A DNA stretch of 64,000 bases from Cupriavidus sp. UYMMa02A (GCA_001725945.1 LRMT01000145.1:16255-80254), one strand, 5' to 3'. Counted from the stretch's first letter, positions 52,791 to 62,396 are shown. Translations and numbers: made by a program. Notes: generated from the letters alone by a model not told the origin.

Positions 52791-53939
52791 ATGCAAAATC
52801 ACCGCACGCCATTTTTCGCCCGGCGACGCGCCTGCTGGGGCTGGCGCTCGCCTCCCCGCTGGTAGCGGCGGCGCAGGAAGCAGCGAACTGCTGGACTACG
52901 CGCCGCGGGCAAAGGCGCCGCCGGGCTACACGCTGGCCTATGCCGACATTGTCCGCGCCGCCGAGGACGAAGCGCGGCTGGTGATCTACTCCACCGCCGA
53001 TGCCGACGTGGTTCGGCCACTTCTTGCCGACTTCCGCGCGATGTACCCGCGCATCAGCGTCGAGTATGACGACCTGACCAGCACCGAGCTTTACCACCGC
53101 TATCTGGCCGAGACCCAGCTCGGCACCGAGTCCGCGGACGTGCTGTGGAGCTCGGCCATGGACCTGCAGGCCAGCCTGGTCGGGCGCGGCTATGCCCTGC
53201 CCTATGCCACGCCCGAAGCAGCCGCCCTGCCCGACTGGGCGCGCTGGCAGGACCGCGCCTGGGCCACCAGCATCGAACCGGTGGCAATCGCCTACAACCG
53301 CAAGCTGCTACGTGCAGACCAGGTGCCGCATACGCATGCCGAGTTCGCGAAGTTGCTGGCGGCCCAGGCCAGCCAGTTGCGCGGCCGGGTCATTACCTAC
53401 GATATCGAGAAGTCCGGCCTGGGCTTCCTGCTGGCCGCCCAGGACGCCAGAGCGTGGCCGGCTTTCTGGGACATGGCCGCCGAGCTGGGCAAGCTCGACG
53501 CCGGGTACGCGACGACCACCGCCGCCATGCTGCGCCAGGTCGCCGGCGGCGCCATGACGATCGCCTACAACGTGCTGGGCGCCTACACCATCGCACAGCG
53601 CGCAAGAACCCCGCGATCGGCTGGGTCTTCCTGAATGACTACACGCTGGCGCTGTCGCGCATCCAGCTCATCAGCCGGCGCGCGAGCCACCCGAACGCGG
53701 CCCGGCTATGGGTCGACTACACGCTGTCTCGACGCGGACAGGCGCTGATGTCGCAGCGCGCCGGGCTGTATGCCGTGCGTGGCGATGTCGGTGGCGACAC
53801 CACTGCCGCGCGGCTGGCGACACTGCTTGGCGCCGGCATGCGCCCGATCCCGAACGACGCGGACCTGACCCGCCATCTGGATATCGGCGCTTACCGCGCC
53901 TTCGTCATGCGCTGGCGCGCAGCCACCGGCCAGAGGTAG
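52791..53939 (+). CDS. ABC-type extracellular solute-binding protein (iron/thiamine class), three frameshifts
   Basis: Type II periplasmic binding protein of about 383 residues. A signal peptide (LLGLALASPLVAAAQ) is restored when one C is added near 52817. Further single losses lie near 52884 and 53605. The mature part has LVIYSTADADVVRPLLADF, GTESADVLWSSAMD and AIAYNRKLLRADQVP, as in ferric-iron and phosphonate-type receptors. No ABC permease or ATPase is adjacent. Encoded 9 bp after CitMHS, it may serve as a sensor or accessory receptor for a metal-tricarboxylate, though this is inference. Confidence 0.8.
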
Positions 53940-53961
53940 CCGCGCGGCAACGGAACGCATT

Positions 53962-54008
53962 TTGTATCGCCATATCCGCCGGTCCGCGCCATATACATTG
54001 CGATACAA
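53962..54008. promoter_or_regulatory. long-range inverted repeat upstream of the Tat-exported hydrolase
   Basis: TTGTATCGC at 53962-53970 and GCGATACAA at 54000-54008 are perfect complements with a 29 bp spacer containing two copies of CCATAT. It lies 77 bp upstream of the hydrolase start. A two-site operator with looping fits better than a terminator because no T-run follows. Confidence 0.5.
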
Positions 54009-54084
54009 GGCGCGTGGATTCCGACACATGCCGCATGCTGGCGACTCCTAGACTCGTGCTCACACTGATCACACACAGGAGCAC

Positions 54085-55139
54085 ATGATGTCCGAGAAAA
54101 TCGACCTACCTCGCCGGGGCTTTCTGGGGGCTGCGGCCGCGACGCTGGCCGCAGCGCAGTTCAGCCTGTCGCAGGCCGCCCAGGCGCAAACGGGTGCGGC
54201 GAAGGCGGCATCCCTGCCGGCGCAGATGGCAGGAAGCCATACCGCCTTTGCACCGATCAAGCACGTCAACGCCGGCGGGCTCAGTGTCGGCTACGCCGAG
54301 GCGGGCCCCGCCAACGGGCCTGTCGCGCTGCTCTTGCATGGCTGGCCCTACGACATCCACAGCTTCGTCGACGTCGCACCGCTGCTGGCGGCGCGCGGGT
54401 ATCGCGTCATCATTCCTTACCTGCGTGGTCACGGTTCGACGACCTTTCTGTCATCCGATGCTTTCCGCAACGGCCAGCCCTCTGCCATCGCGGCCGACAT
54501 GATCGCGCTGATGGACGCGCTCAGGATCCGGAATGCCGTCGTGGCCGGCTTTGACTGGGGCGCGCGCACCGCCGACATCATGGCCGCGCTGTGGCCCGAC
54601 CGCTGCCGCGGGCTGGTATCGGTCAGCGGCTACCTGATCGGCAACCAGGCGGCCGGCAAGCAGCCATTGCCGCCCGAAGCCGAGTTGCAGTGGTGGTACC
54701 AGTTCTATTTCGCCACAGACCGCGGCGTGCCGGCTACCAGAAGTACACTCGGCAGTTCGCCCGGCTGATCTGGAAGCTGGCGTCGCCGCAATGGAATTTC
54801 GACGATGCCACGTTCGAGCGCAGCGCAACGGCGTTCGACAACCCCGATCATGTGGACATCACCATCCACAACTACCGCTGGCGGCAAGGGCTGGCCGCCG
54901 GCGATCCCCGCTTTGACGACCTCGAACGCAAGCTCGCCACGGCGCCCACCATCAGCGTGCCGACGATCACCATGGAAGGCGATGCCAACGGCGCGCCGCA
55001 TCCGGAACCCAGCGCCTATGCCGCCAAGTTCACCGGCCGGTACGAGCACCGGCACCTGACCGGCGGCATCGGCCACAACCTGCCGCAGGAAGCGCCCACC
55101 GCATTCGCGCAGGCGGTGCTCGACGTTGACAGGCACTGA
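54085..55139 (+). CDS. alpha/beta hydrolase, Tat-exported (epoxide hydrolase/haloalkane dehalogenase-like), frameshifted
   Basis: About 351 residues with a twin-arginine signal (DLPRRGFLGAAAATL) and the alpha/beta hydrolase core. LLLHGWPYDIHSF carries the oxyanion HGWP motif, and VVAGFDWGARTADIMA has an Asp nucleophile in the elbow. That points to epoxide hydrolase or dehalogenase chemistry rather than esterase. The C-terminal GGIGHNLPQEAP holds the catalytic His. The frame breaks near 54732 (GG for GGG). A GGAG site precedes ATGATG. The substrate is unknown. Confidence 0.83.
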
Positions 55140-55154
55140 CGCGCAGGGGGCGCG

Positions 55155-55292
55155 ATGCAAAGACTGCTGATCCTGCTTGCCGTGGTGCTGTCAGCGCTCG
55201 CTTCGGAGCTCGGCGGCGCCGCGCACCGGTGCGTATGGACTGGCACGTCGCGGGTGATGCGCGCGCAGAAGGACGACCGGGAAGAGGCTTAG
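55155..55292 (+). CDS. hypothetical small secreted peptide
   Basis: A 45-codon frame 15 bp after the hydrolase stop, with a G-rich ribosome site (AGGGGG). The N-terminus (MQRLLILLAVVLSALASE) is a plausible signal or membrane segment; the rest is hydrophilic with one Cys. I recognise no family, and short hydrophobic frames arise by chance in GC-rich DNA, so this is tentative. Confidence 0.35.
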   Translation: MQRLLILLAVVLSALASELGGAAHRCVWTGTSRVMRAQKDDREEA

Positions 55293-55379
55293 CCCCATCC
55301 CCGATTGGGGTCGGGACCTTCCACGACGGGCAGCAGGACATCCACACCGTTAACTTTCAAGATGAAAAGCAATAGGGCT

Positions 55380-55724
55380 TCAATCTGCGGCATCCGCATC
55401 GCCATGGACATCGCCAATGCGCCTGACTGATGCTGTCAGGCGGGACGGGCGGCGTCCATGACCCGGGATGCACTGATTACAGCGCACTATGCGAGGCTGG
55501 AACGGAAATCCCGGTGGGAACTCGGGCAGCTTCGGCATTGGCGGCATGGGGACCGAAGGCAAGGGCGGCATCGATGGCATCGGCGGCATCGGTATGGGGC
55601 CGTTCGGGTTGTATTCGCCGACCGCAATGGAAGGCATGTTGGCATTGCCGCCTCGAATGGCAGCCCGTGCGGCCAGGTCCAGTTCGCGGACGCGTGGCAG
55701 GTTCTCGATCAGTAGCGCAGACAT
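55380..55724 (-). CDS. small peptide with double-glycine-type leader and Pro/Met-rich core
   Basis: A 114-residue frame behind a clear AGGAGA site. The first 26 residues (MSALLIENLPRVRELDLAARAAIRGG) have the charged amphipathic pattern and the terminal Gly-Gly at 25-26 of leader peptides cut by C39-type peptidases. The core is strikingly biased: repeats of MPPMP, MPPLP and VPMPP run to about residue 75, followed by a CNQC motif. Small proteins opening MSA-I-ENLPR-ELD-A-A-RGG occur in Burkholderiales, mostly uncharacterised. No C39 transporter or modification enzyme is in the window. The last 30 residues may be out of frame given the error rate. Confidence 0.6.
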   Translation of the reverse strand: MSALLIENLPRVRELDLAARAAIRGGNANMPSIAVGEYNPNGPIPMPPMPSMPPLPSVPMPPMPKLPEFPPGFPFQPRIVRCNQCIPGHGRRPSRLTASVRRIGDVHGDADAAD

Positions 55725-55932
55725 GGGAATCTCCTGTAGTCATGGAAAGCGAACGGCGGAAACGACGTTCGACCGTGACTATGCAGATGCCGTGCCACTG
55801 ACTGCGTGCACCGCCAGGTGCGCGCTACGGCCTGCCGGACCATGAAACTGGTGGGCGCCGGCCAACAGGCGTGCGAAGCGTCGGAGCCATCCGAACAGCA
55901 GCGCCGGGGCCGATATCCCGCTGGCTTCCCGA

Positions 55933-56406
55933 CTAGGCAGCCGCCTGTTCAAAGGCCGGCTCGCACAGAACGGGAAAATTGAGCGAGTTGGCGATAAAGC
56001 ATTGTTCGTGGGCCGCGTGATGCAGCCGCTTGGCCAGTTCCAGGTCATCACCGGCACGAATGGTGACGCGTGGCCGCAGGACGATCTTTGTGAAGCGGCC
56101 GGACTCCCCGTCGACCATCGTGCCTTCCGCGTCATCGACATACGCCAGCACGGCGATGCCCGCGTCGGCGCAGAGATGCAGGTACCACAGCTTATGGCAA
56201 GCCGCTGCCGAGGCCACCAGCAGGTCTTCCGGATTCCAGCGCGCCGCATCGCCGAGGAAGGCCGGATCCGAAGAGCCTGCAATGACCGGTCTGGCGCCGG
56301 AGCGAATCACATAGTCGCGCGCATACGAGCGGTAGCCCGACGTTCCAGTTCCCTTGTTGCCGGTCCATTCGACCGAGACTCGATAGTGATGTTCACGATT
56401 TGGCAT
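55933..56406 (-). CDS. OsmC family peroxiredoxin-like protein
   Basis: Intact 157-residue OsmC/YhfA-type protein. The fold is seen in HHYRVSVEWTGNKG, GDAARWNPEDLLVASAAACHKLWYLHL and FVTI-like strands. The family Cys pair that reduces organic hydroperoxides is present as ACHKL (first Cys) and HEQCFIANSLNFPV (second). I chose the ATG at 56406 with GGAGGA 8 bp upstream; longer in-frame starts are unsupported. It is monocistronic. About 590 bp upstream (56407-56993) show no gene. Confidence 0.87.
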   Translation of the reverse strand: MPNREHHYRVSVEWTGNKGTGTSGYRSYARDYVIRSGARPVIAGSSDPAFLGDAARWNPEDLLVASAAACHKLWYLHLCADAGIAVLAYVDDAEGTMVDGESGRFTKIVLRPRVTIRAGDDLELAKRLHHAAHEQCFIANSLNFPVLCEPAFEQAAA

Positions 56407-56993
56407 GTATGGGTCCTCCGCCGATTCTGTCGGCCCTGTATTGGTCCTGTACGCCACTATTCGAAGTGGTCGTGGCCCTGGATGGAAATTCCAACGTGGA
56501 GACACTAGCTCCAGGGCAGACATTGATTCGTGTTGGCACGAAATGTCAAGCACCCGGCCGGCAATGCAAAGCGCAATCTCGAAGTCCTGCCTACATTGAT
56601 GGGACTGGAACGTAGCCTGATGCCCCTGTCGGCCGACCGCCAGACAATCCAACAATGAGTCGAGCATGCGCAAACCCCTCTCCGTGGCCAGCCGGACCTT
56701 GTCCGCGCTGCTCGTCAAGATGACATGCCGATTCGTGCCCCGATATCCCCACGAGCGGGTTGGCGATGCAACAAGACCGCGGGCAAATGCACTGTACGCT
56801 GAGACGGAAGCACCGCAAAGCAATCGGGAATTTGCCGAGGCCGCCATCCGGACTTGCCGGACGCTTTGGTAGTCGAATCACCGAATCACTGCCTCCGGCC
56901 GCCATTGTGCCGGAAGACCAACGTTCATAAACTCAGCCACAGGCTTGCCGCGAAGCCAGGCTGGAAAGACACCGACGCACCGGAGAGACAGCC
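56407..56993. other. intergenic region without a convincing gene
   Basis: Divergent region between the OsmC and YeiH genes. Several short frames on both strands lack ribosome sites and family similarity. Composition is less GC-rich than the neighbours in 56440-56640. No repeat or palindrome of note was seen. Confidence 0.5.
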
Positions 56994-58022
56994 ATGTCCG
57001 TAAGATTCCTGGACCCAACCTTGTTGAACGCATTCCGCGGCCATCTGCCCGGCGTGGTCATCAGTGCGGTCGTGACCGTCGCAGCCATGTCGCTTGCCGA
57101 GCATTACCACGCGCCGGTAATGCTGTTTGCGTTGCTGTTGGGCATGGCGCTGAACTTTCTCTCCAAGGAACCGTCCAGCGCTGCCGGCATTGATTTCAGT
57201 GCCAAGCAAGTGCTTCGGCTGGGCGTGGCCTTGCTGGGATTGCGTATCACGGCCTCGCAGGTAGCGGCACTCGGTTGGCATTCCGTTGCCATGGTCGTAC
57301 TGGCAGTGGCGCTGACCATCTTGTGCGGCATCGTGCTGGCGCGCCTGATGGGCTTCCAGACGTTCTTCGGCTTGCTCACCGGCGGAGCCGTGGCCATCTG
57401 CGGAGCTTCCGCGGCGCTAGCCCTCGCCGCGGCCATGCCACAGCATCCCTTGAAGGAGCGCGCGACGCTGTTCACGGTGATCTCGGTCAGCACGCTGTCC
57501 ACGGTGGCGATGGTGCTTTACCCAATGCTCGCGCAACTGCTGGCGTTGCCCGCAGTGCAGGCGGGCGCCTTTATCGGTGGAACCATCCATGATGTGGCGC
57601 AGGTAGTGGGGGCTGGGTACAGCATCTCGCACGAAGCCGGCGATGCCGCCACGCTGGTCAAGCTGATGCGCGTGGCCATGCTGCTGCCCGTGATCGCGCT
57701 GGCGGCATGGCTGTCGCAGCGGCATCAGCGCGCACAAGGTGAAGCGGGAACAGGTACGCGGCCGCCGCTTCTGCCATGGTTTGCGGTAGCGTTTGCCGTA
57801 CTGGTGGCGATCAACAGCACGGGCTGGTTGCCCGCAGCGCTGGTAAAGGCGGGGCAGTTCGCGTCGCAGTGGTGCCTGGTCATGGCAATGGTGGCCATCG
57901 GCATGAAGACGCACCTCAAGGACATCCTGTCCGTCGGCTGGAAGCCGGTAGCGCTGATGGTGCTGGAGACGCTGTTCCTGGCCATCCTGTTCTACGGCAT
58001 GCTGGTCGTGACCCGATTCTAG
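56994..58022 (+). CDS. YeiH/UPF0324 family putative sulfate exporter
   Basis: Intact 342-residue membrane protein with about ten helices. Family blocks are LFALLLGMALNFLS, LRLGVALLGLRIT, TGGAVAICGASAALALAAAMP, VISVSTLSTVAMVLYP and FIGGTIHDVAQVVGAGYSIS. Members are annotated as sulfate exporters because some occur with taurine or sulfonate catabolism genes; biochemical proof is thin. No sulfonate genes adjoin it here, although a sulfatase operon lies about 24 kb away. Confidence 0.88.
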   Translation: MSVRFLDPTLLNAFRGHLPGVVISAVVTVAAMSLAEHYHAPVMLFALLLGMALNFLSKEPSSAAGIDFSAKQVLRLGVALLGLRITASQVAALGWHSVAMVVLAVALTILCGIVLARLMGFQTFFGLLTGGAVAICGASAALALAAAMPQHPLKERATLFTVISVSTLSTVAMVLYPMLAQLLALPAVQAGAFIGGTIHDVAQVVGAGYSISHEAGDAATLVKLMRVAMLLPVIALAAWLSQRHQRAQGEAGTGTRPPLLPWFAVAFAVLVAINSTGWLPAALVKAGQFASQWCLVMAMVAIGMKTHLKDILSVGWKPVALMVLETLFLAILFYGMLVVTRF

Positions 58023-58337
58023 GAGACCGCGCCGGCAAGGACGGCGGTCGCCTTGAAGCGGTCGGCAGGAGCGGGATGGGTGCTCTTTAAGACACTCATG
58101 ACGGTCTTTTCGAGGTGTAGCGCAGGAAAGGCAAACCCGGCAAGACAAGACCGATATAGCCGTCGGCATCTCCCGGATTCCCCGCTTCCAACGGGAATGC
58201 CGCCTGATGCCGTTATCATGATGGGGCCTGCTATGTCTGCCGGCGCACGGCAGACCCGCCCTTGCCCGACGGCAACTGGCTGCCGGACCCGCAGCAGGAC
58301 CGCCCCGTTTTCAATCCGCCGCCCCCATTCGTCCTGC
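58023..58337. other. intergenic region upstream of the KefB/YbaL gene
   Basis: About 315 bp with no supported gene. The downstream coding frame stays open back to 58053, but the first part is not family-like, so I treat it as leader DNA. Confidence 0.5.
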
Positions 58338-60080
58338 ATGGAACACAACGTCCCTCTTATCACCACGCTTGCGGCCGGTTTCGGCATCGCCCTCGTCCTC
58401 GGCTTCCTGGCCGAGCGGATCAAGGTGCCGGCGCTGGTCGGCTACCTGGTCGCCGGCATCATCATCGGCCCGGGCACGCCGGGCTTTGTCGCTGACGTGC
58501 ACCTGGCTTCCCAGCTTTCCGAGATCGGCGTGATGCTGCTGATGTTCGGCGTGGGGCTGCACTTCTCGCTCAAGGACCTGCTGGCGGTCAAGCGCATTGC
58601 CGTACCCGGCGCGGTGGTACAGATGGCGCTGGCCACGGCGCTCGGTGCGGGGGTGGCGTGGTTGTGGGACTGGCAATGGGGCAGCGGACTGATCTTTGGC
58701 CTGTCGCTGTCATGCGCCAGTACGGTGGTGCTGCTCAAGGCGCTGGAAACGCGCGGGGTGCTGGAAAGCATGAACGGCCGCATCGCGGTCGGCTGGCTGG
58801 TGGTTGAAGACCTGGCCACGGTGCTCGTGCTGGTCTTGCTGCCGCCGCTGGCAGGAATCCTCGGCGGATCGGCGGGCGATGCTGCCGCGGCCGACGCCAC
58901 GCCGCTGTGGACCACCATTGGGCTCACGCTGCTGCAGGTCGGCGCCTTTATCGCGCTGATGCTGGTGGCGGGCCGCCGCGTGCTGCCGTGGTTCCTGTGG
59001 CTGGTCGCGCGCACCGGCTCGCGCGAGCTGTTCACGCTGTCGGTCATTGCCGCGGCCATCGGCATTGCGTATGGCGCGGCGCAGTTGTTCAGTGTCTCGT
59101 TCGCGCTCGGCGCGTTCTTCGCGGGCATGGTCATGCGCGAGTCCGAGTTCAGCCACCGCGCCGCGCAGGAATCGCTGCCGCTGCGCGATGCCTTCTCGGT
59201 GCTCTTCTTCGTCTCGGTCGGCATGCTGTTCAAACCCACGATCCTGATCGAGCAGCCGCTGCACGTACTGGGCACGGTGGCGATCATCATCCTGGGCAAG
59301 TCGGTCGCGGCGTTCGCGCTGGTGCTGGCGTTCCGCTATCCGCTCAACACCGCGCTGACGGTGTCGGCCAGCCTCGCGCAGATCGGCGAGTTCTCGTTCA
59401 TCCTGGCAGGGCTCGGGCTCTCGCTTGGGCTGCTGCCCGCCGAAGGCATGAGCCTGGTGCTGGCCGGCGCGCTAATCTCGATCGCGCTGAACCCCGTGTT
59501 GTTCGCGATCAACGAGCCGCTGCGCCGCTGGATCCTCAAGCGCTCGGCACTGGCCCGTCGCCTGGAACAGCGCGGCGACCCTTACGCAGAACTGCCGATG
59601 AGCACCGAGCGCAAGTATCTGGAGGGACAGGTTGTGCTGATCGGCTACGGCCGTGTGGGGCGGCGCATTGCCAGTGCGCTGCGGTCGCGCGGCATTCCGT
59701 TCGTGGTCGCGGAGCAGAACCGGGAGCTGGTCGAGAACCTGCGCAACCGCGGCATTGCGGCGGTGTCCGGCAATGCCGCCGAACCGGCGGTACTGATCCA
59801 GGCGCACATTGCGCGCGCCGCGATGCTGGTGGTCGCCATTGCCGACCCGCTCGATGTCCGCCAGATGGCCGATATTGCCCGGACGCTCAACCCGTCGATC
59901 GAAATCGTCCTGCGCACGCACAACGAAGACGAGTCCGTCATGCTGCGCAAGGAGGGAATCGGCACGGTCTTCTACGGCGAGGAAGAACTGGCCCGGGGCA
60001 TGACCGCCCATGTGCTGGAACGTTTCGCTCCAGGCCCGCACGCCCATGCCGACGGCCACCCGGCGGGCCACGCCGCGTGA
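58338..60080 (+). CDS. monovalent cation:proton antiporter-2 family protein (YbaL/KefB-like)
   Basis: Intact 580-residue protein. The N-terminal CPA2 exchanger has about twelve helices (FLAERIKVPALVGYLVAGIIIGPG, GLSLSCASTVVLLKALE, VGWLVVEDLATVLVLVLLP). A C-terminal TrkA-N Rossmann domain runs from VVLIGYGRVGRRIASALR, near residue 433, to the His-rich tail. It exchanges K+ or Na+ for protons under NAD(H) control, probably in pH or thiol stress. I chose the ATG at 58338 (MEHNVPLI), where family similarity begins. Gene 107 bp upstream of cysK. Confidence 0.9.
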   Translation: MEHNVPLITTLAAGFGIALVLGFLAERIKVPALVGYLVAGIIIGPGTPGFVADVHLASQLSEIGVMLLMFGVGLHFSLKDLLAVKRIAVPGAVVQMALATALGAGVAWLWDWQWGSGLIFGLSLSCASTVVLLKALETRGVLESMNGRIAVGWLVVEDLATVLVLVLLPPLAGILGGSAGDAAAADATPLWTTIGLTLLQVGAFIALMLVAGRRVLPWFLWLVARTGSRELFTLSVIAAAIGIAYGAAQLFSVSFALGAFFAGMVMRESEFSHRAAQESLPLRDAFSVLFFVSVGMLFKPTILIEQPLHVLGTVAIIILGKSVAAFALVLAFRYPLNTALTVSASLAQIGEFSFILAGLGLSLGLLPAEGMSLVLAGALISIALNPVLFAINEPLRRWILKRSALARRLEQRGDPYAELPMSTERKYLEGQVVLIGYGRVGRRIASALRSRGIPFVVAEQNRELVENLRNRGIAAVSGNAAEPAVLIQAHIARAAMLVVAIADPLDVRQMADIARTLNPSIEIVLRTHNEDESVMLRKEGIGTVFYGEEELARGMTAHVLERFAPGPHAHADGHPAGHAA

Positions 60081-60187
60081 CGTGGCATGACGCACCGCAG
60101 GAAATGCTGCGAAAACTTCAATAGAATCCCGGCTGGCACGCATCCGCGCCGCGGCTCGCCGCGCCCGCGCAATCTTCCGGAGAGAAC

Positions 60188-61104
60188 ATGAAGGCAGACA
60201 ACATCCTGCAGACCATCGGCAACACCCCGCATATCCGCATCAACCGGCTGTTCGGCGACGGCCACGAGGTATGGATCAAGTCGGAGCGGTCCAACCCGGG
60301 CGGCTCGATCAAGGACCGCATCGCGCTGTCGATGGTCGAAGACGCCGAGCGCCGCGGCGTGCTCAAGCCTGGCGGCACCATTGTCGAACCGACGTCCGGC
60401 AATACCGGCATCGGCCTGGCAATGGTCGCGGCGGTCAAGGGCTACCAGCTGATCCTGGTAATGCCGGACAGCATGTCCATCGAACGCCGCCGGCTGATGC
60501 TGGCCTATGGCGCGACCTTCGACCTGACCCCGCGCGAAAGGGCATGAAGGGCGCAATTGCGCGCGCCGAAGAACTGATTGCATCCATTCCCGGCGCATGG
60601 ATGCCCCAGCAGTTCGAAAACGCGGCCAATATCGAAGTCCACGCACGCACCACCGCGCAGGAGATCCTGGCGGACTTCCCCGAGGGCCTCGATGTGCTGA
60701 TCACCGGCGTCGGCACCGGCGGCCATATCTCGGGCTGCGCGCAGGTACTCAAGCAGAATTGGCCGCAGCTCAAGGTGTTCGCCGTCGAGCCCTCGGCCTC
60801 GCCGGTGATTTCCGGTGGCGCGCCCGCACCGCATCCGCTGCAGGGCCTCGGCGCCGGGTTCATCCCGGCCAACCTGAAGACCGACCTGCTCGACGGCGTG
60901 ATTCAGGTGGATGCCGAGCCGGCCCGCGAAATGGCGCGCCGCTGCGCGCGCGAGGAAGGCATCCTCGTCGGCATTTCCTCGGGTGCGACGCTGGCCGCGA
61001 TTGCGGGCAAGCTGGCCGAGCTTCCGGCCGGCGCCCGCGTGCTCGGTTTCAACTATGACACCGGCGAGCGTTACCTGACGGTAGAGGGCTTCCTGCCCGC
61101 CTGA
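60188..61104 (+). CDS. cysK: cysteine synthase A, frameshifted
   Basis: O-acetylserine sulfhydrylase of about 305 residues, which makes cysteine from O-acetylserine and sulfide using PLP. The PLP lysine is in RSNPGGSIKDR (residue about 42). Other marks are the substrate loop EPTSGNTGIGLAMVA, the phosphate-binding GVGTGGHISG and the C-terminal GISSGATLAA. The frame breaks near 60538 in PREKGMKGAI, where AAA should be AAAA. A GGAGAG site precedes the ATG at 60188. Single gene. Confidence 0.93.
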
Positions 61105-61135
61105 AGCACGCCACAGGCACGCCACATGCGCGCCA

Positions 61136-61160
61136 CGCGCCGGCCGCAAGCGCCGGCGCG
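61136..61160. terminator. hairpin between convergent cysK and universal stress gene
   Basis: CGCGCCGGC 61136-61144 and GCCGGCGCG 61152-61160 form nine GC pairs around CGCAAGC. It lies between the two stops and may act in both directions, although the T-runs are weak. Confidence 0.5.
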
Positions 61161-61169
61161 CGTTCCGTT

Positions 61170-62000
61170 TCAGTGCGACATAAAGAGCGGCACGCCGGCG
61201 CGCCGTACCAGCGTGCGCGTGGTGCCGCCCAGCACGCGCTGGCGCAGGCGGCTGCGGCCATAGCCGCCGGCCACCAGCACGCCGGCGCCGAGGTCTCGCG
61301 CCAGCCGCAGCAGGACTTCCCCCGGCTGCCCGCCACGCTCGATGCGCAGCCAGGCTTCAACGCCATGCGCCGCCAGCCACTGCAGCAGGCGTTCCCCGCC
61401 TGCCTCCTTCTCGTCTTCGCCATCGGTGCCGGCCACCACCACTACCGTCACGTGAGACGCCAGCGCCAGCAACGGCAACGCATCGCTCACCGCGCGCGCG
61501 GCCGGCTGGCTGCCATCCCAGGCCACCAATGCATGCCCCTGCGGGGTCAGCACTGCGCCCGCCGGTATCAGCAGCATCGGACGCCCGGCATTGAGCAATG
61601 CATATTCGGCGTCCTCCGCCATGAGCGGCGGGGCGTCGTCGCCGGCCTGCAGCGGCGGCGGCAGGACCAGGTCCGCAAAGCGGCCTTCCATCGCCAGCGC
61701 CCAGCCGGCCTCGGCCTCGATCACCACTTGTTGGCACGTCGCGCCGGCGGCCGATGATGCGATCGCGGCCTGCAGCGCGGCCAGGTTCTCATCCACGATG
61801 TGCTGCAAGCTTGCCGCAGCCTGTTCGGCGTATTTGCCGGCTTCCTCGCCTGCGCCGCGGAACGGCTCGAGCTGCGTGCCGGTTGCGGTCAGCCCGACCA
61901 GCCCGGCGCCAAAGTACCGGCACAGCGCCAGCGCGGCTTGCAGGCGCGCCGCACGCGCGGGATCGTCACCCAACGCGACAAGGATCGTCTTGTAGTCCAT
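61170..62000 (-). CDS. tandem universal stress protein (two UspA domains)
   Basis: Intact 276-residue protein with two Usp folds. The first begins MDYKTILVALGDDPARAAR. The second holds ALVAWDGSQPAARAVSDALPLL and ends with the ATP-loop-like GGYGRSRLRQRVLGGTTRTLVRRAGVPL. I chose the ATG at 62000. An FNR-type box at 62121-62134 with a suitably placed -10 implies induction in low oxygen, as for many tandem Usp proteins. Confidence 0.9.
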   Translation of the reverse strand: MDYKTILVALGDDPARAARLQAALALCRYFGAGLVGLTATGTQLEPFRGAGEEAGKYAEQAAASLQHIVDENLAALQAAIASSAAGATCQQVVIEAEAGWALAMEGRFADLVLPPPLQAGDDAPPLMAEDAEYALLNAGRPMLLIPAGAVLTPQGHALVAWDGSQPAARAVSDALPLLALASHVTVVVVAGTDGEDEKEAGGERLLQWLAAHGVEAWLRIERGGQPGEVLLRLARDLGAGVLVAGGYGRSRLRQRVLGGTTRTLVRRAGVPLFMSH

Positions 62001-62093
62001 TGATTCGTTGCTCCGTCCAAAGTGCTCCTGCAAAGGCGTAGGCCCGGATCCCGTATCAGACGAGCCGATAGCTCCGTTGGCCGGCTGTGACCC

Positions 62094-62134
62094 AGTGTAA
62101 GCATTCAAGCGTCAGAATGCTTGACGGGTATCAA
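62094..62134 (-). promoter_or_regulatory. class II FNR/ANR promoter of the tandem usp gene
   Basis: Minus strand: TTGAT, four bases, GTCAA (one mismatch from TTGAT-N4-ATCAA) at 62134-62121. It is followed after 21 bp by TACACT at 62099-62094 as -10. This places the box near -41.5, the class II position. Confidence 0.7.
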
Positions 62135-62278
62135 GGCGGCACGACCTGAGGAGGATCCCGCTGAGAGCCATCGCCCTGTGGAAGCGCGGGAGATGCGACG
62201 ACTCAGAGACATCCCGGCAGCCATCACGAAACAAGCGCTGCCACGGCAAGCCCGGTTCCGACGTCGTCTGTACAAGCC

Positions 62279-62319
62279 TTGATACAAATCAAGCCGACAT
62301 CGTCCGGGGCGACTACGCT
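62279..62319 (+). promoter_or_regulatory. class II FNR/ANR promoter of the single-domain usp gene
   Basis: Perfect TTGAT-N4-ATCAA at 62279-62292, then 21 bp and TACGCT at 62314-62319 as -10, giving the same geometry as the divergent promoter. It predicts activation by an FNR/ANR regulator under oxygen limitation. Confidence 0.85.
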
Positions 62320-62396
62320 GAATTGAGCGAGCCCATGCTGTGCCTGCATCCGGCCGGCCATATCCGACCATTCGCCCCCTTTCCCGGAGGTCCACC

